This document shows positions 23,525 through 36,819 of a stretch of 64,000 bases of DNA, piece after piece (within the stretch, counting starts at the first letter, position 1; every line of letters begins with the position of its first letter). The position numbers and the translations under genes were made by a program. Source of the DNA: Cricetomys ansorgei (taxonomy: Eukaryota; Chordata; Mammalia; Rodentia; Nesomyidae); NCBI GenBank assembly GCA_026225945.1, contig JAMJFZ010000320.1, positions 15,957,501-16,021,500 of the forward strand, given 5' to 3'. Under the pieces are notes generated by a model. That model searched no databases and was not told the origin of the DNA. It saw only the letters and a list, made by a program, of their open reading frames with translations.

Positions 23525-25042
23525 GTGTTGTGAGGTATTTACCAGAGAAGACTGCTTGGACATGGGTTTAAACCAATAGAAAGTCTTTATTAGCCATCCA
23601 GTGACTACACTGGGTGTTCAGGATCCCAGTGTAACCCTGAGACTTTTTCAGGATGAGTTCTAAGCACAAACACTATGTTCTGGCTTGACATGCTTCAGTT
23701 AACAAGAACAGTTAGCTAGATATAGAACTACAGAAGCCAAAAAGCAAGGTTAGTACATTTAGAGACTTTCCCAGAAATACGGACTTTGATGGATTAGGTC
23801 TTTGCTTTAGTTTTGGCAGGTGGTGCTATCTGCATGCTGAGTTTTATTGCCTGAGCGTTACTTCCATCATGGAGTCAGTTGTGTTAGGGTCTGGGGCCTA
23901 CTAAGGTCTGGGACCTGTTACACTCCAGACTCTTGAATGCTGTGGCTGCAGGCAATGTGCCTTAGGCTAGCTTCTACTAATACTTTTCCAACATTTCCAC
24001 TTAGTCCATACTCCTACCAAGCCCCAGTTCAAGATCCATCTCAACTGCAGCTCTGCACAGTGAACTCTCTTTAATGTGACTGTTTTCATATCTGTATCTG
24101 TGTAAGATAGTGATATGTCATTGTTTCCTTCGTTTCCTTCAGCGCTAAGCTCTGGCTGTGGGGAATACTCGGTGTGGGGGTACTGTGGGTGTGGGGGATA
24201 CTCGGTGTGGGGGTACTGTGGGTGTGGGGGATACTCGGTGTGGGGGTACTGTGGGTGTGGGGGATACTCGGTGTGGGGGTACTCGGTGTGGGGGTACTGT
24301 GGGTGTGGGGGATACTCGGTGTGGGGGTACTCTGGGTGTGGGGATACTTGGTGTGGGGGTACTCTGGGTGTGGGGATACTCGGTGTGGGGATACTGTGGG
24401 TGTGGGGGATACACAATGTGGGGGTACTGTGGGTGTGGGGGATACTCGGTGTGGGGGTACTCTGGGTGTGGGGGATACACAATGTGGGGGTACTGTGGGT
24501 GTGGGGATACTCGGTGTGGGGGTACTCTGGGTGTGGGGATACTCGGTGTGGGGGTACTGTGGGTGTGGGGGATACTCGGTGTGGGGGTACTCTGGGTGTG
24601 GGGGATACACAATGTGGGGGTACTGTGGGTGTGGGGATACTGTGGGTGTGGGGTACTGTGCGTGTGGGGGATACTCGGTGTGGGGGTACTCTGGGTGTGG
24701 GGGATACACAATGTGGGGGTACTGTGGGTGTGGGGATACTGTGGGTGTGGGGTACTGTGCGTGTGGGGAATACTCGGTGTGGGTACTCTGGGTGTGGGGG
24801 ATACTCGGTGTGGGGGTACTGTGGGTGTGGGGGATACACAATGTGGGGGTACTGTGGGTGTGGGGATACTGTGGGTGTGGGGGTACTCTGGGTGTGGGGG
24901 ATACTCAGTGTGAGGGATACTTGGTCTGTCAATAGCTCTGTTTCTATAGTGGGAACTATACTGCTCTACTCTTCTATGTATTCTAAAGGTTTTATAGAAA
25001 AATATTGCTTGATGTTTTCCCAGTAAATGCACCAAAGGCTAG
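23525..25042 (-). mobile_element. LTR-like insertion (about 1.5 kb) carrying a VNTR, antisense
   Basis: This block sits inside a B1. Read on the minus strand its end is CCAATAGAAAG-complementary text with AATAAAGACTTTC (signal at 23586-23591), finishing in CCTCACAACA. That layout is the R-U5 end of an LTR. CTTC occurs on both sides (23521-23524 and 25043-25046) and may be a short target duplication. The middle is a 33-bp tandem array. No retroviral genes are present. Confidence 0.55.
24155..24926. repeat. 33-bp minisatellite (VNTR), about 23 copies
   Basis: The unit is about GGGGGATACTCGGTGTG followed by GGGGTACTGTGGGTGT, 33 bp in total; some copies have lost one G. An ACACAATG variant occurs at 24411, 24477, 24607, 24706 and 24836 (spacings 66, 130, 99, 130), showing higher-order duplication. 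The plus strand is extremely G-rich. Long frames in five of six phases arise because 33 is divisible by three. Confidence 0.95.
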
Positions 25043-25092
25043 CTTCAGCCTCCAGAGTGCTAGGACTACAGACATGAGTCGCCACGCCCAAC
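25043..25092 (-). repeat. B1 SINE, antisense, second part of the split copy
   Basis: CTTCAGCCTCCAGAGTGCTA...GACATGAGTCGCCACGCCCA is the antisense B1 5' part. It continues the copy broken at 23524. Confidence 0.85.
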
Positions 25093-25094
25093 TC

Positions 25095-25915
25095 ACTCAT
25101 GCTGCCTTCTTACGAGGCTTTCTATGACACTGGAGTAGCTCTTCCTCCCCTGGCTCTCACAGTTTCTTTGTTATGTTCTTTTTCTCAGGAAGTGGGCGCT
25201 GCTCCAGGGAAGAAACTTTGGACTGTTGCATCCTCAGTACCAGAGTCCGTGCCTAGACCCTGAAGGTGCTCGGTGAGCGAATGTCTGTAAGTTACAGAAA
25301 TGGCTTCCATGATTGGTCCCAACTGGAAAAGCATTACAGAGTTTTCTAGAAAGGTAAAAAGGGTTGTTTCCTTTCATTTGATTTAGCATTAATGATGCAG
25401 GCCATTTGTTTTTCTTTTCCTAAATTAAATAATGACACAAGAGTCTCTTATAGAACAGGCCTCCAAGATGCCATGATTCTGATTTGTCTCTGATTTGCCA
25501 AACAGGAAACCAGAGCTTGATACAAAGATGAACTCAGGGGTCACTCTTAATCCTGTAAAATCTCCCACTGTAAAGAGCTAACCCAGGATCCCACTAACAT
25601 GTTCTAAATTCCTTTTGAGTGAAGAGCTCTCAAAGACCTAACAACCTCCACTAGATCCTCCTCTTAAAGATCTGATCTTCCACAGCACCACACCTTGGAC
25701 CAAGCTACGCACAAATGAATCCTCGGGGACAAATGATATCAACAGCACGTCAGAACTTAAAAGTTAAAAATAAAACCTGACCTTTAACACTGTTAACTTG
25801 TCTGGGCCCTGTGCTCCCTGAGAATAGTGACCATTAAAGGATAAAGTGTAAGGTGGTGGCTATGCCAGTTTCATGAGCTCATCATCAATCCAGATCTATT
25901 GTGCACTTGGTAACT
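25095..25915. other. Unassigned sequence with possible L2 fragment
   Basis: TGCATCCTCAGTACCAGAGT...GTGCCTAGACCC...GGTGCTCGGTGAGCGAATG (25227-25281) weakly resembles an L2 end. The rest shows nothing recognisable. Confidence 0.35.
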
Positions 25916-25919
25916 AGTG

Positions 25920-26990
25920 AGCCCAGCACAGTAACTCATGAATCAATACAGATAGATGCCAATCCAAAGAAGTAAAGTCCTTTATTGTGTTCACAATATA
26001 ATAAAAAGAAAAGTAATGACCAGCTAACCACTATGAATGACAACCCCACCCCTTGACCATTCCAAGATATGCCTCCATCCTTTCTCGACAGGATGATAAT
26101 TCCTTTGCTTAATTTGTTTCTCTACAAAACTCTAAGATGCTTTTCAATGAGCTTTACCTTGTTAACAATTTTTTTTTCCTTGCTATAATAGCCTGAAAAA
26201 ACTGCCCCTTATCTAGTGCACTCTGCCTTTCACAGTTTGGTGTCAATATGCGACTAGGATCCAATGTCTCCTCTGCATCTCCAGTAATTCCACATAGGAA
26301 AGGAGTCCTCAGCAGGGACATGATCAAGTGCATTTCATTAGCAACTATGACACTCATTTTGAACAAAAACAGGCCTGACGATGTAGAACTAAAAACACCC
26401 TGCTCTGGGAAAGCAGGGATGGCTAAGGAGTGTTTCACCCTTTTTAGGTGTAGGAACTGACTAACTGCAAAGGACCATCCAGCCTTTGCATATTCCAAGA
26501 CATGCCTCATCCTTCTTCCAGTCTATGAAACCCATAGGTGATGTCCTGACTTCTCTGCCTCCAAAAAATGAGAGCCTCCGTTCCTCATCATTGAATGTTC
26601 TTATTCTGAGCCTGAGTAAGCTCTTACCCTGACTGACAGTATATTTTTTTCATTCACACTTTCAGAAAGGCTGTGTTGGGAGGGTTTATTTATAGCCATT
26701 AACATAAGATGTCCCCTGGGAAGCAGGAGATGGCAATATTGACTGGCAAGAGAGGTCCTGACAGCAGACAACCTCAGCACCACTCCTCAGCAGGGAGCCC
26801 GTATGGAACTCAGTTTCAGAGCAGAAACAACTGCTCCCAGAGGCCGACAGAAATGAGGTTCAAGCAGATGGCTGCCCAAAAAGACATTGTTAGGAACAAT
26901 TTCCCATATATGGAGTAAATAGGACTCTGTTTTCTCTGAGTTCCCCATGAAACCAACCATTCTCAGTGTGCTAGGCATAAAACACTCATT
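25920..26990 (-). other. Possible decayed endogenous retrovirus sequence
   Basis: An antisense polyadenylation-like CACAATAAAGGACTTTAC lies at about 25979-25993. A minus-strand frame at 26154-26510 (118 codons) contains a short LDPSRILTP stretch that loosely resembles retroviral pol. TTCCAAGAYATGCCTC occurs at about 26062 and 26492. None of this is strong. There is no intact gene, and it could equally be unique sequence. Confidence 0.25.
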
Positions 26991-26994
26991 TTTT

Positions 26995-29365
26995 TTCCTT
27001 ATCAGAGGAGTTCTGGTTCTGAAGAGATGAGGTGAAGGCAGGAAGTCCCTCAGAGGCAGAGACTGTCATACATTACATGTCTATAAACTCTTCTTTGCCA
27101 AGAGGTGGGTCCAGGAGGACCATCAGCCCAGACCTTTGTAAGGGAAAAGATCTGAGGTCAGTTATACAAAGGCCAGATTTAGACAAGTGACTCTACCTTT
27201 ATTCTTATACCTTCATACTGATTTATACCCAATATAAACAGCTCTACTCCACTGAACACAAGGCTTCCAAATACTATTGAAAACCAGAAATATTCTTGGT
27301 AGAACAGTTGGATGCTGGAGGATCAGGATTCACATGAAGATTTGGGGTTCTTGGGAAGACTAAATTGGATTCAGATGTACAGTTAATTCCTTCACGATTA
27401 TATGTTGGCGGTGGCACATGTCTGTGTTTATGCACACGAGTGTGTGCGAGTGCTCACACACATTTATTTTTTTGAAGAAAGTTTCTATCATTTGCTAATA
27501 TCCTTAAAGGAAGACATCTGTGTCCTTAGACGGAGAAGAATCTCTTCCTACTCTAGATATTCTGGGCCTTCAAAGAAATGTTCCCTAAGCAGATGCCTCA
27601 CCCTTGGACAAGATGTGTTCCAGAAAGGCAAGTTCACTGGCATCTATTTTCATCTGTAGCCATGTGGAGGCACCCAGTCTCATGGAGCTAAGTCGCCTCA
27701 AAGACCTTGGCACTGGCCAGGTCCTCACAATACCAGTCGTCTCCTAGAAACTGGGACAGGAAGTGTCACCGAGAGCAAGAGGAATAGTCATTTCATGAAA
27801 CCTAGCGCATTTCCTATTTGTCCACAAATACTCTCCATCAAGAATGTAATAAGGCACCCAAAACAGCACTGGCTGGAGATAAACTATGAAAATGAAATGG
27901 AAACACACGCTATTGCCAAGATGTTGTGTCTGTCTGTTTGTTTTTTTTTCTTTTCTTTTCAAGTATTCAAACCTGGTTTTCATAGCTAAGGCTCTGGATG
28001 AACAATAGCTCTCAGAATCACTGCCATATGTTTGTGTGAGTTTAACAAAGCAAAGACAAGGTGTAATCGGCTCACTGAACTGTGTCTTTGAGAGACTTTA
28101 ATTTTCCTGTAAGAACAGTAAATGCTTACAAGACAGACATCCCTGTTCTTCTCAGCTGTTTCGAGCTCAAAGAAGTAAACAAGATGCTATATTGAAAACA
28201 TCCCCTGCATGCAGCAACATCTAATTTAAATTTGTGCAAGTGTTAGAGAGAAAGAAGGGGTGGTATAAAAAGCACCCTCAGATATGCCTGATATCTAAAC
28301 CCTTCAAGCCTGTGGCTGATCACGCCATTGTACTTGAGGTACAGAACAGGATTTGTCAATGTGTTTAGATTCTAATGGCTTTGAGATAGCATTCTGGAGG
28401 CATATTCATCTTGCAGACACATCGCAGGAGCGCCATTTGTCAAGCTGGATGTAGAATATCTTAAATGGAATTCTGGTGTCTCCTAATATCCCCTGAGGGG
28501 ACCATCACACTAACTTGGGCAGGGCTTACAAGAGCTCAGCCGAAGTGTCACCTCCTCTGTGGCCAGCTTAATTGCTCCCTTTTCTGTGCAGGACAAACAG
28601 TGTCACAGTTGCTGGCTGTTATGTCTGCCTTCCCAGTGGGCTGAGGTCCTGCTGGGCAGAGACTATGTCTTATTTATCTTTGGATCTCCAGTAACTTGCA
28701 ATGTTTTGCAACCAGCAAGAATTTGTGCCATGACTGTAGGGTTTCATTTAATGAGAGCCAAATGTTAGATCAGACTCCCACCCACATTCTGAACATGCTC
28801 TGCAGTATGCCACCAGTTCATCTCCTTATCTTTAGAGTCCCAAGGAATGCACAGAAGGACTACACACTGCCTGCTGCCACACAAGCCCCAGATGGAGGAG
28901 GGGCCTTAGCCTAACATTTTTTGGGTTCCTAGCTGGGTAAAGAATATTAGAAAAAAAAATAGTAGCCAAAATAATTCATCTCCATAGTCTACTGGGACAT
29001 TCCCTGCACCACCCTTTTAGGCACATTATGCCTTGTACCCCAGGGAGGCCCTAGCTAACCAGTGAGTTTCTGAGCATGTGTGGATAAACCTGCCCAGGAA
29101 GGTGGAGTGGTTTGCCTGAATGATGGAGCCATGTTGCTCTTCAGGCCTCTCAGCTTCTGAGGAGTGAGGCAGAAGGAGTCTCTATTTCCATAGGCTCAGT
29201 ACGCAGGTGTGGACTTGATGCCATCTTGTTGTGATTAAGAGATCTGTGGCTGTCTAATTGGGCAGTGAGCTTGAGAGAGGAGGGGTGATATTGTTATTGG
29301 TCAGCTTTTCGTGCCCTCAAATAACAGAGGTGAGCTTAGCCTGACAATAAGCACCGAGTTAACTT
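26995..29365. other. Long stretch without recognised gene; possible L2 fragment at 28610-28760
   Basis: CAGAGACTATGTCTTATTTA and TCTTTGGATCTCCAGTAACT near 28657 resemble the L2 3' end. The remainder, including 27990-28270, shows no young repeat and no coding signal, so it could hold conserved non-coding sequence, but I cannot test that. Confidence 0.35.
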
Positions 29366-29369
29366 TTCC

Positions 29370-29640
29370 AGATAGATGCAAGCAAATGTCTATTCACCTC
29401 AGATAGAACCTCAATGGCAGATCAAAGAAGCCATTCCACCCAAATCCAGCTGGTACAACAGTGAGTTTTACTGGGACTTCTTAAGGCAACAACAGAACAA
29501 TGGTGAGTTACCTGCAGGGACACTGGCAACTTACAGGTGACAGCAATACCACCATCTCCCCCCGCTGGCAACTGGCAACTGCTTACACATCCTCAGGAAG
29601 GAGAGAGGCCAGGTGCAGCTTCTGTGAGCCCCACCCCACA
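29370..29640 (-). repeat. Possible decayed LTR, antisense
   Basis: CTATTCACCTCAGATAGAAC...CAACAGTGAGTTTTACTGGG...CTGCTTACACATCC resembles an antisense rodent LTR from recollection of similar sequence. No structural ends can be defined. Confidence 0.3.
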
Positions 29641-29644
29641 AGGG

Positions 29645-30925
29645 AATAGACTTGTGAGGGTCTCATGTCTGTAGTCACAGCTGCTTTGATTTCAAAACAG
29701 AAAAGACCATAGTATTCCACAATGGTAGGTGATCCCTCACCCCGCAGTCAGAGCGTTCACTTCCAATCCAGCAACAGAGATGAGGTAGTCTTCCTTCTAC
29801 TTCAGCATGGCTGGAGTGTGGAATGTGCACATTCCAACACCCGTTTTCAGCGGGCCACAGAAGCCTAGTGGGGCCAAGTAGCATATAAAACCAGATCTCC
29901 TGTATGTTGCTGAAAAGAAGACTCTTTCCTCCTCCTTCTCTTCCTTTTTCTTCCTTCCTCCTTCCTTTTCTTCCCCTTCTTTTAAAAAACAAGGTACAGA
30001 GTATTGAATCTAGAACCTTGTACCTGTTGGGCAACTGTTCTACCAGAGAACCATTTCTCTAGTCTGTAAAAGTAGTTTTTCAAGTCAAATAGTTTTGTTT
30101 CTGGTTTTGTTTTTTAACACTTTGTGCAACTTTAAATAGCAACTGCCTTTCTTGAGTTTATCGTAAGAACCAGAATGGCTCTATTACCAGAGGTCAAGCG
30201 TATCTGTGGGAACCGAGCAGCTATGGCAACGGGCAGGAGGAACTGGGTTAAGGGCCTGCACTGGTGGATGGTGGCAGAGTGTGTGAGGGTCAGGGTTCAG
30301 AGTAGCCAAACTTAGTTTTCTATAGGACCCAGACGTTTCAGCTTTAGTTAGATACTGCCTTGGTAGACTGTATGCAGGGGACCAAGTTATTCTCTGCCTT
30401 GTTTCCATGTCTTCTGATGACATCGGCTCTGAACTGGTCATGTGACTGGCTTTAGTCAACAGGATATTAGCAAAAGAAATGCAGGTGTGGACCAACTTGG
30501 GATTACCTTCTTACTGTGTAACTCTTAGTGACGGCACCAAGTGAAGAGGGGTAGGCAAGCCCACTGGAGAGGAGCAGGTCTAGACACCTTGGTTGTCCTG
30601 TGAAGCCTACTGCCCTTTGCCAGACACTCGATGAGATTGTCCTGTGTCACCCACTGTCAGTCAGTCCAGCAGTTGAATACAGAAACACTAATGAGCCCAA
30701 GCTGAGGGCAGCCAAGTTGGCCCAGAAAGTAACAGCCCACTGGCTCACAGAAATGACAGTTAAGTTTAAGCAGGTACATTTGTTTTTCTAAGACTATTCA
30801 TGTTGGAATGGTTTGCGCTATATAAAGAACTAATTTACAACAAATTAAAATACATTTAAAGCTAGACAAAATGGACACAGTTCATGGGAGCCTCTGATGA
30901 GTGGAGATTTCACAATAGGGACCCC
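29645..30925. other. Unassigned sequence
   Basis: A pyrimidine-rich patch lies at 29928-29980. No gene or repeat confidently recognised. Confidence 0.4.
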
Positions 30926-30929
30926 CTCT

Positions 30930-31110
30930 TCATTGTTTACAGTAGTGAAAACCCAAAGACAACTTAAAGATCCATCTTAGAGTGATATGGTTAACAACGG
31001 TGGCTTTGCAAATATTGGGAAAGGAGAGTGCATTGAAAGGGTGAAGTTGTAGCAACTCATCGGTCTATCAGCCTTTAGAAGTACACCATCAAATTTTGAT
31101 CAACAGGGAA
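30930..31110 (+). repeat. Possible old L1 3' fragment
   Basis: TTTACAGTAGTGAAAACCCA...AAGATCCATCTTAGAGTGAT...GGTTAA follows the order of L1M 3' ends. Very diverged. Confidence 0.35.
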
Positions 31111-31700
31111 TGCGTCCTCTTGCAGAAAAAGAACAGAGAGGTGATTAGATGCAGTACAGTGGAGAGGACATCTCAGGAGTCCAGATGTGCTAAACTTTGC
31201 TTTTTGAGGAGAGTGTACAGTGGTGGCAGTGAATCATGGTTCTAAGTGGGGGTGGGGGGAGTGCATGAAGCAAGAACTGAAATCCAGTGAATGTTCTGAT
31301 GAGGGAAGCCTTTGGTATACTGAATAGCTAAGTGCCTTTCATCTCTTCAAAGGTACTGCCAAAACTCCAGCTCTTACAAGTGTGCTCTAAGAGCAAAGGA
31401 TGTTGTAAAACCCTTAATGGCATTAGAACAGCTGTATGTTAAGGAAGACAGTGTAAAAGAGCCTTACAGGACGATCCCACTGCAGCTGCATAAGGAATAT
31501 GTGGGCTTAAATAAGAAGCAGACTGCAGAGCAGAGAGCAAACTAGCGGTGGTGATCATGGGGAGATGCTTCCTTTTCCTCATTTTATTCAGTTGGTTTTT
31601 CAAAATGACACAGCAAACATGCACTTTATTTTTTTTGAGAAAATTTAATAGAAGTCACACATTTTAAAATGTTAAAATACACATACATATATATACATAG

Positions 31701-31705
<5 letters not shown>

Positions 31706-31744
<39 letters not shown>
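31706..31744. repeat. (CA)n microsatellite
   Basis: About 19 uninterrupted CA units followed by a GA/GACA-rich stretch to about 31797. Confidence 0.95.
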
Positions 31745-31747
<3 letters not shown>

Positions 31748-31799
31748 ATAAAGACAGAGAGACAGAGACAGAGATAGGCAGAGAGACAGAGAGAACAGG

Positions 31800-32890
31800 A
31801 TATCATTTTGCTTCTTTTAGTGCCCCAAATGTCCTCTGTCCCACTGTTCTCAAGCAGAATTTTCTTTGGGGCAGAAGGTCTCCTGAGTTGTAGAATCTTC
31901 TTATGTGCAAAAGCACATGGGGTCCTTGTGGGTCCCTCCAGTCTCCTGGGAAGTGGACAGATGAGATCTAACCCACTTTGCAGAGGTAAAGACAAGCAGT
32001 GATTCAGCTGCTCAGCTCCGCTCTGCAGAGCTTCTGTAGGAAGTGAGCAGGGGCAAGCAGTGGCTCTTGCCATTTGGTAGTGGCATCACTGGCTTACTAA
32101 GAGCAGTAAGCCAGAGCTCTAATGACCCCCTCCGCTGCCAGCCCTTTCACAGCCTCGTTCTTCACTGTCCCTCACTGCTGACAGCAAGAAGTGGCCCTGT
32201 GCACGACAGATTCATTACAAACGGCAGGAGGATGGTGCGGCTGATCATCAGGCCTACACCAGCTAGCTAGCCCTGCTCACTCATCCGTAAGTGAATTCTG
32301 GGAACAAAAGCCAAAGCAACTCACTGTTAGGAATCCCAGGGGGGAAACGGAAAAGTAATAAGTACAGGTTTCAAAATAATAAGTGGGATTATTGGAGACA
32401 CTATTTGAAGAACAGTCTATCACTGGTTGCAGTGATGTGGCCAAAAGTATGAGCTTTAAAAAATAATGGAATATTGACTGGAGCACAAGATGGAGAATTA
32501 GAATGGGTGTGGCTGCTACACAGTGCTTTGGGGATTGCATCCACCGAATGAATGGATTGTGGAACAGCTAGTCTTTTCGGTAAAGACACCGAGGGCATCA
32601 GATTCCTTAAAGGACATCAACACCACTGCCACCTTTCTGAGAACCTGCTTCATGTTCGCTCTACCCCTTTATAGGCTTGTCCTTGAACGTAGGGAGATAG
32701 GCAGTATGCTTTATTTTTCCTTTGAAAAACCTATAGAATTAAAAACTGGGTCATTAAATTAAATTAATTAATTTAAATTAAAGTTTAAACTCCAGTCATT
32801 TACATTAGAATTAAAAACTCCAGTCATTACAAAAGATACGGGAAATGTCTGTCTGTCTGTCCTCTTTAATGCAGTTTTGCTGTTGTTGTT
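31800..32890. other. Unassigned sequence
   Basis: No supported gene. An AT-rich patch with alternating TTAA motifs lies at 32753-32790. Confidence 0.4.
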
Positions 32891-32894
32891 TTTC

Positions 32895-33112
32895 TTTTTT
32901 AAGACAGGGTTTCATGTAGCTTACGCTGGGATTGAATTCGCCATGAAGATGAGGATGGCATTGAACTTCTGATCCTCCTGCCTCCACCTCCTGAAGTGCT
33001 GAGATCATGGGCTTACTCCACCACAGCCAGTTATGAAGTGCTGGGGTGGAACTCAGGGCTTTGACCCTGCCAGGCAAGCGCTGACCAACTGAGCTACATC
33101 CACAGCCCCTAC
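32895..33112 (-). repeat. B4 SINE, antisense
   Basis: The B1-like part (AAGACAGGGTTTCATGTAGC to GAGATCATGGGCTTACTCC) is followed by an ID-like head (GTGGAACTCAGGGCTTTGAC, CCAGGCAAGCGCTGACCAAC, TGAGCTACATCCACAGCCCC). That order on the plus strand is what an antisense B4 gives. Confidence 0.85.
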
Positions 33113-33334
33113 AAGAACCTGTTCTGAAAGCATCCTGCTGCCTCTCATCCAGTCATGCAGAGGCAAACCCTGTTCTAGCTTAGCCTACACAGGTCCTGCC
33201 ACCTCTAAAGGAGGTACAAACAACTCTTGCGTACATGCCTCATAGGATTGCTGAGAGGCCCGGATGAGAACACGCAAGTGAACAAGCCCTGAAAGGGAGC
33301 ATTTAAAAGCCCCACATGGTAAATTTTTGTTTAT

Positions 33335-33462
33335 TTGCTTTGAGACAGGATCTTGCTAATAGCTGGAGCTGACTTGGAACACATCCACAGCCTAGGTTGG
33401 CCTTGTGGCAATCAGCCTGCCTCATAGCCTCTTAAGAGGACATGAACACCTGTCTGGCTAAC
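33335..33462 (-). repeat. B1 SINE, antisense, diverged
   Basis: TTTGAGACAGGATCTTGCTA...GGTTGGCCTTGTGGCAATCA...GCCTGCCTCATAGCCTC...ACACCTGTCTGGCTAA follows antisense B1. Confidence 0.65.
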
Positions 33463-33805
33463 ACTGTGCTGTTAAAGAAAGGCTGGACAACCCATGACTC
33501 CTCTCAGCAATATAACTCCTCCAGTCATTCAGCAAGGGAAACACTGAGGCCCCTCTGCCCCGATCCAATGCAACGGACAGAGATTTCTTACGCAATCTCT
33601 TAAGATGAAGGGCTCCGGTTCTCTCCCTGGCTTCTGCGGGAGCTTTGGTGTCTCGTGTTTAATCCATTCATCCTGCCTGAGCTATTTACCCCCACTATGG
33701 CACAGTTGCTATCAATCTTGTTCCATCCCCACAATTTTACATCCTCAATCTAAGCAACAGAAGAATGGGAAAGGGACTACAATACCTTCTCATGAAAGAG
33801 GCACA

Positions 33806-34185
33806 TTCTATACCATAATTCACTTTTTATTATCATCGTCATTAAGAAGAGCTAAGTCCATGGTCCAGTTTCCAGGCAACGTAAGAATGGATGCTTTCTA
33901 TGTAATAGCTTTTTTTTTTTTTTTTTTTTTGCTTTGGACCTCTGTTAAAAGGCAATCACGCAATTCAAACTGCACTTACAACAATGCAATCTCCAAGCAA
34001 TTAAAGCCAATGGATTGTTGAGCCAGTGTGGGAGATCTACTTTGTAATCCAGGTGTTCTTCTTCTATTCAAGGATCACTGAAGGAGAAAAAAACAAAACT
34101 AACCCAGAACAAAGCCACCTGCAGGGCGAAGGGTTCAGCCTGTGTGACTTGGTGACCCACACGCCAGCAAGCGGCAGGGGTAGAA
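33806..34185 (-). other. Cradd: Cradd 3' UTR (predicted)
   Basis: Sequence directly after the Cradd stop codon on the minus strand, without introns or repeats that I recognise. It contains a 21-base A run in mRNA sense (33910-33930) and ends just past the AATAAA at 33826-33831. The end point is predicted from the signal, not from transcript data; longer isoforms are possible. Confidence 0.6.
33826..33831 (-). promoter_or_regulatory. Cradd: Polyadenylation signal AATAAA for Cradd
   Basis: The minus strand reads GATAATAAAAAGTG here, about 355 bases after the stop codon. A TGTGCCTCTTT stretch 20-30 bases further on could serve as the U/GU-rich downstream element. It is the first canonical AATAAA after the stop codon. 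Confidence 0.6.
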
Positions 34186-36535
<2,350 letters not shown>

Positions 36536-36539
36536 GATA

Positions 36540-36815
36540 CCAACTTGGCTATCCACCATTTTGTGTAGAATATTATTTAGCCTTCAGAAGACATGAAATT
36601 CCAACAACAAAGGCTGATCTTGAGGACATCGCTCTAAGCAAACATAGCCTATCTGCAAAGGACGAATACTGTGTGGTTCTGTTCACAGGACATATGTGAG
36701 GTAGGCGTAGTCACGAAGGCAGAAAGCACCACGGCAGCTGAGGTCAGGCGGAAGAACAGGTGGTGTTTAGTGGGTATGGAGTTTGAGATACACAAGATGA
36801 AAGGTTTCCAGGGAT
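36540..36815 (+). repeat. Old L1 3' end (L1M-type)
   Basis: GAATATTATTTAGCCTTCAG, GAGGACATCGCTCTAAGCAA, GCAAAGGACGAATACTGTGT and GGTGTTTAGTGGGTATGGAG match the order of the L1M ORF2 end and 3' UTR. Degraded, no frame. Confidence 0.75.
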
Positions 36816-36819
36816 GAGG

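Noticed and set aside
23967..25035. Open frames of 250-320 codons on both strands
   Set aside because: They run through the 33-bp minisatellite, whose unit length is a multiple of three, so several phases stay open. The Pro/His/Thr and Gly/Val/Trp composition reflects the repeat only.
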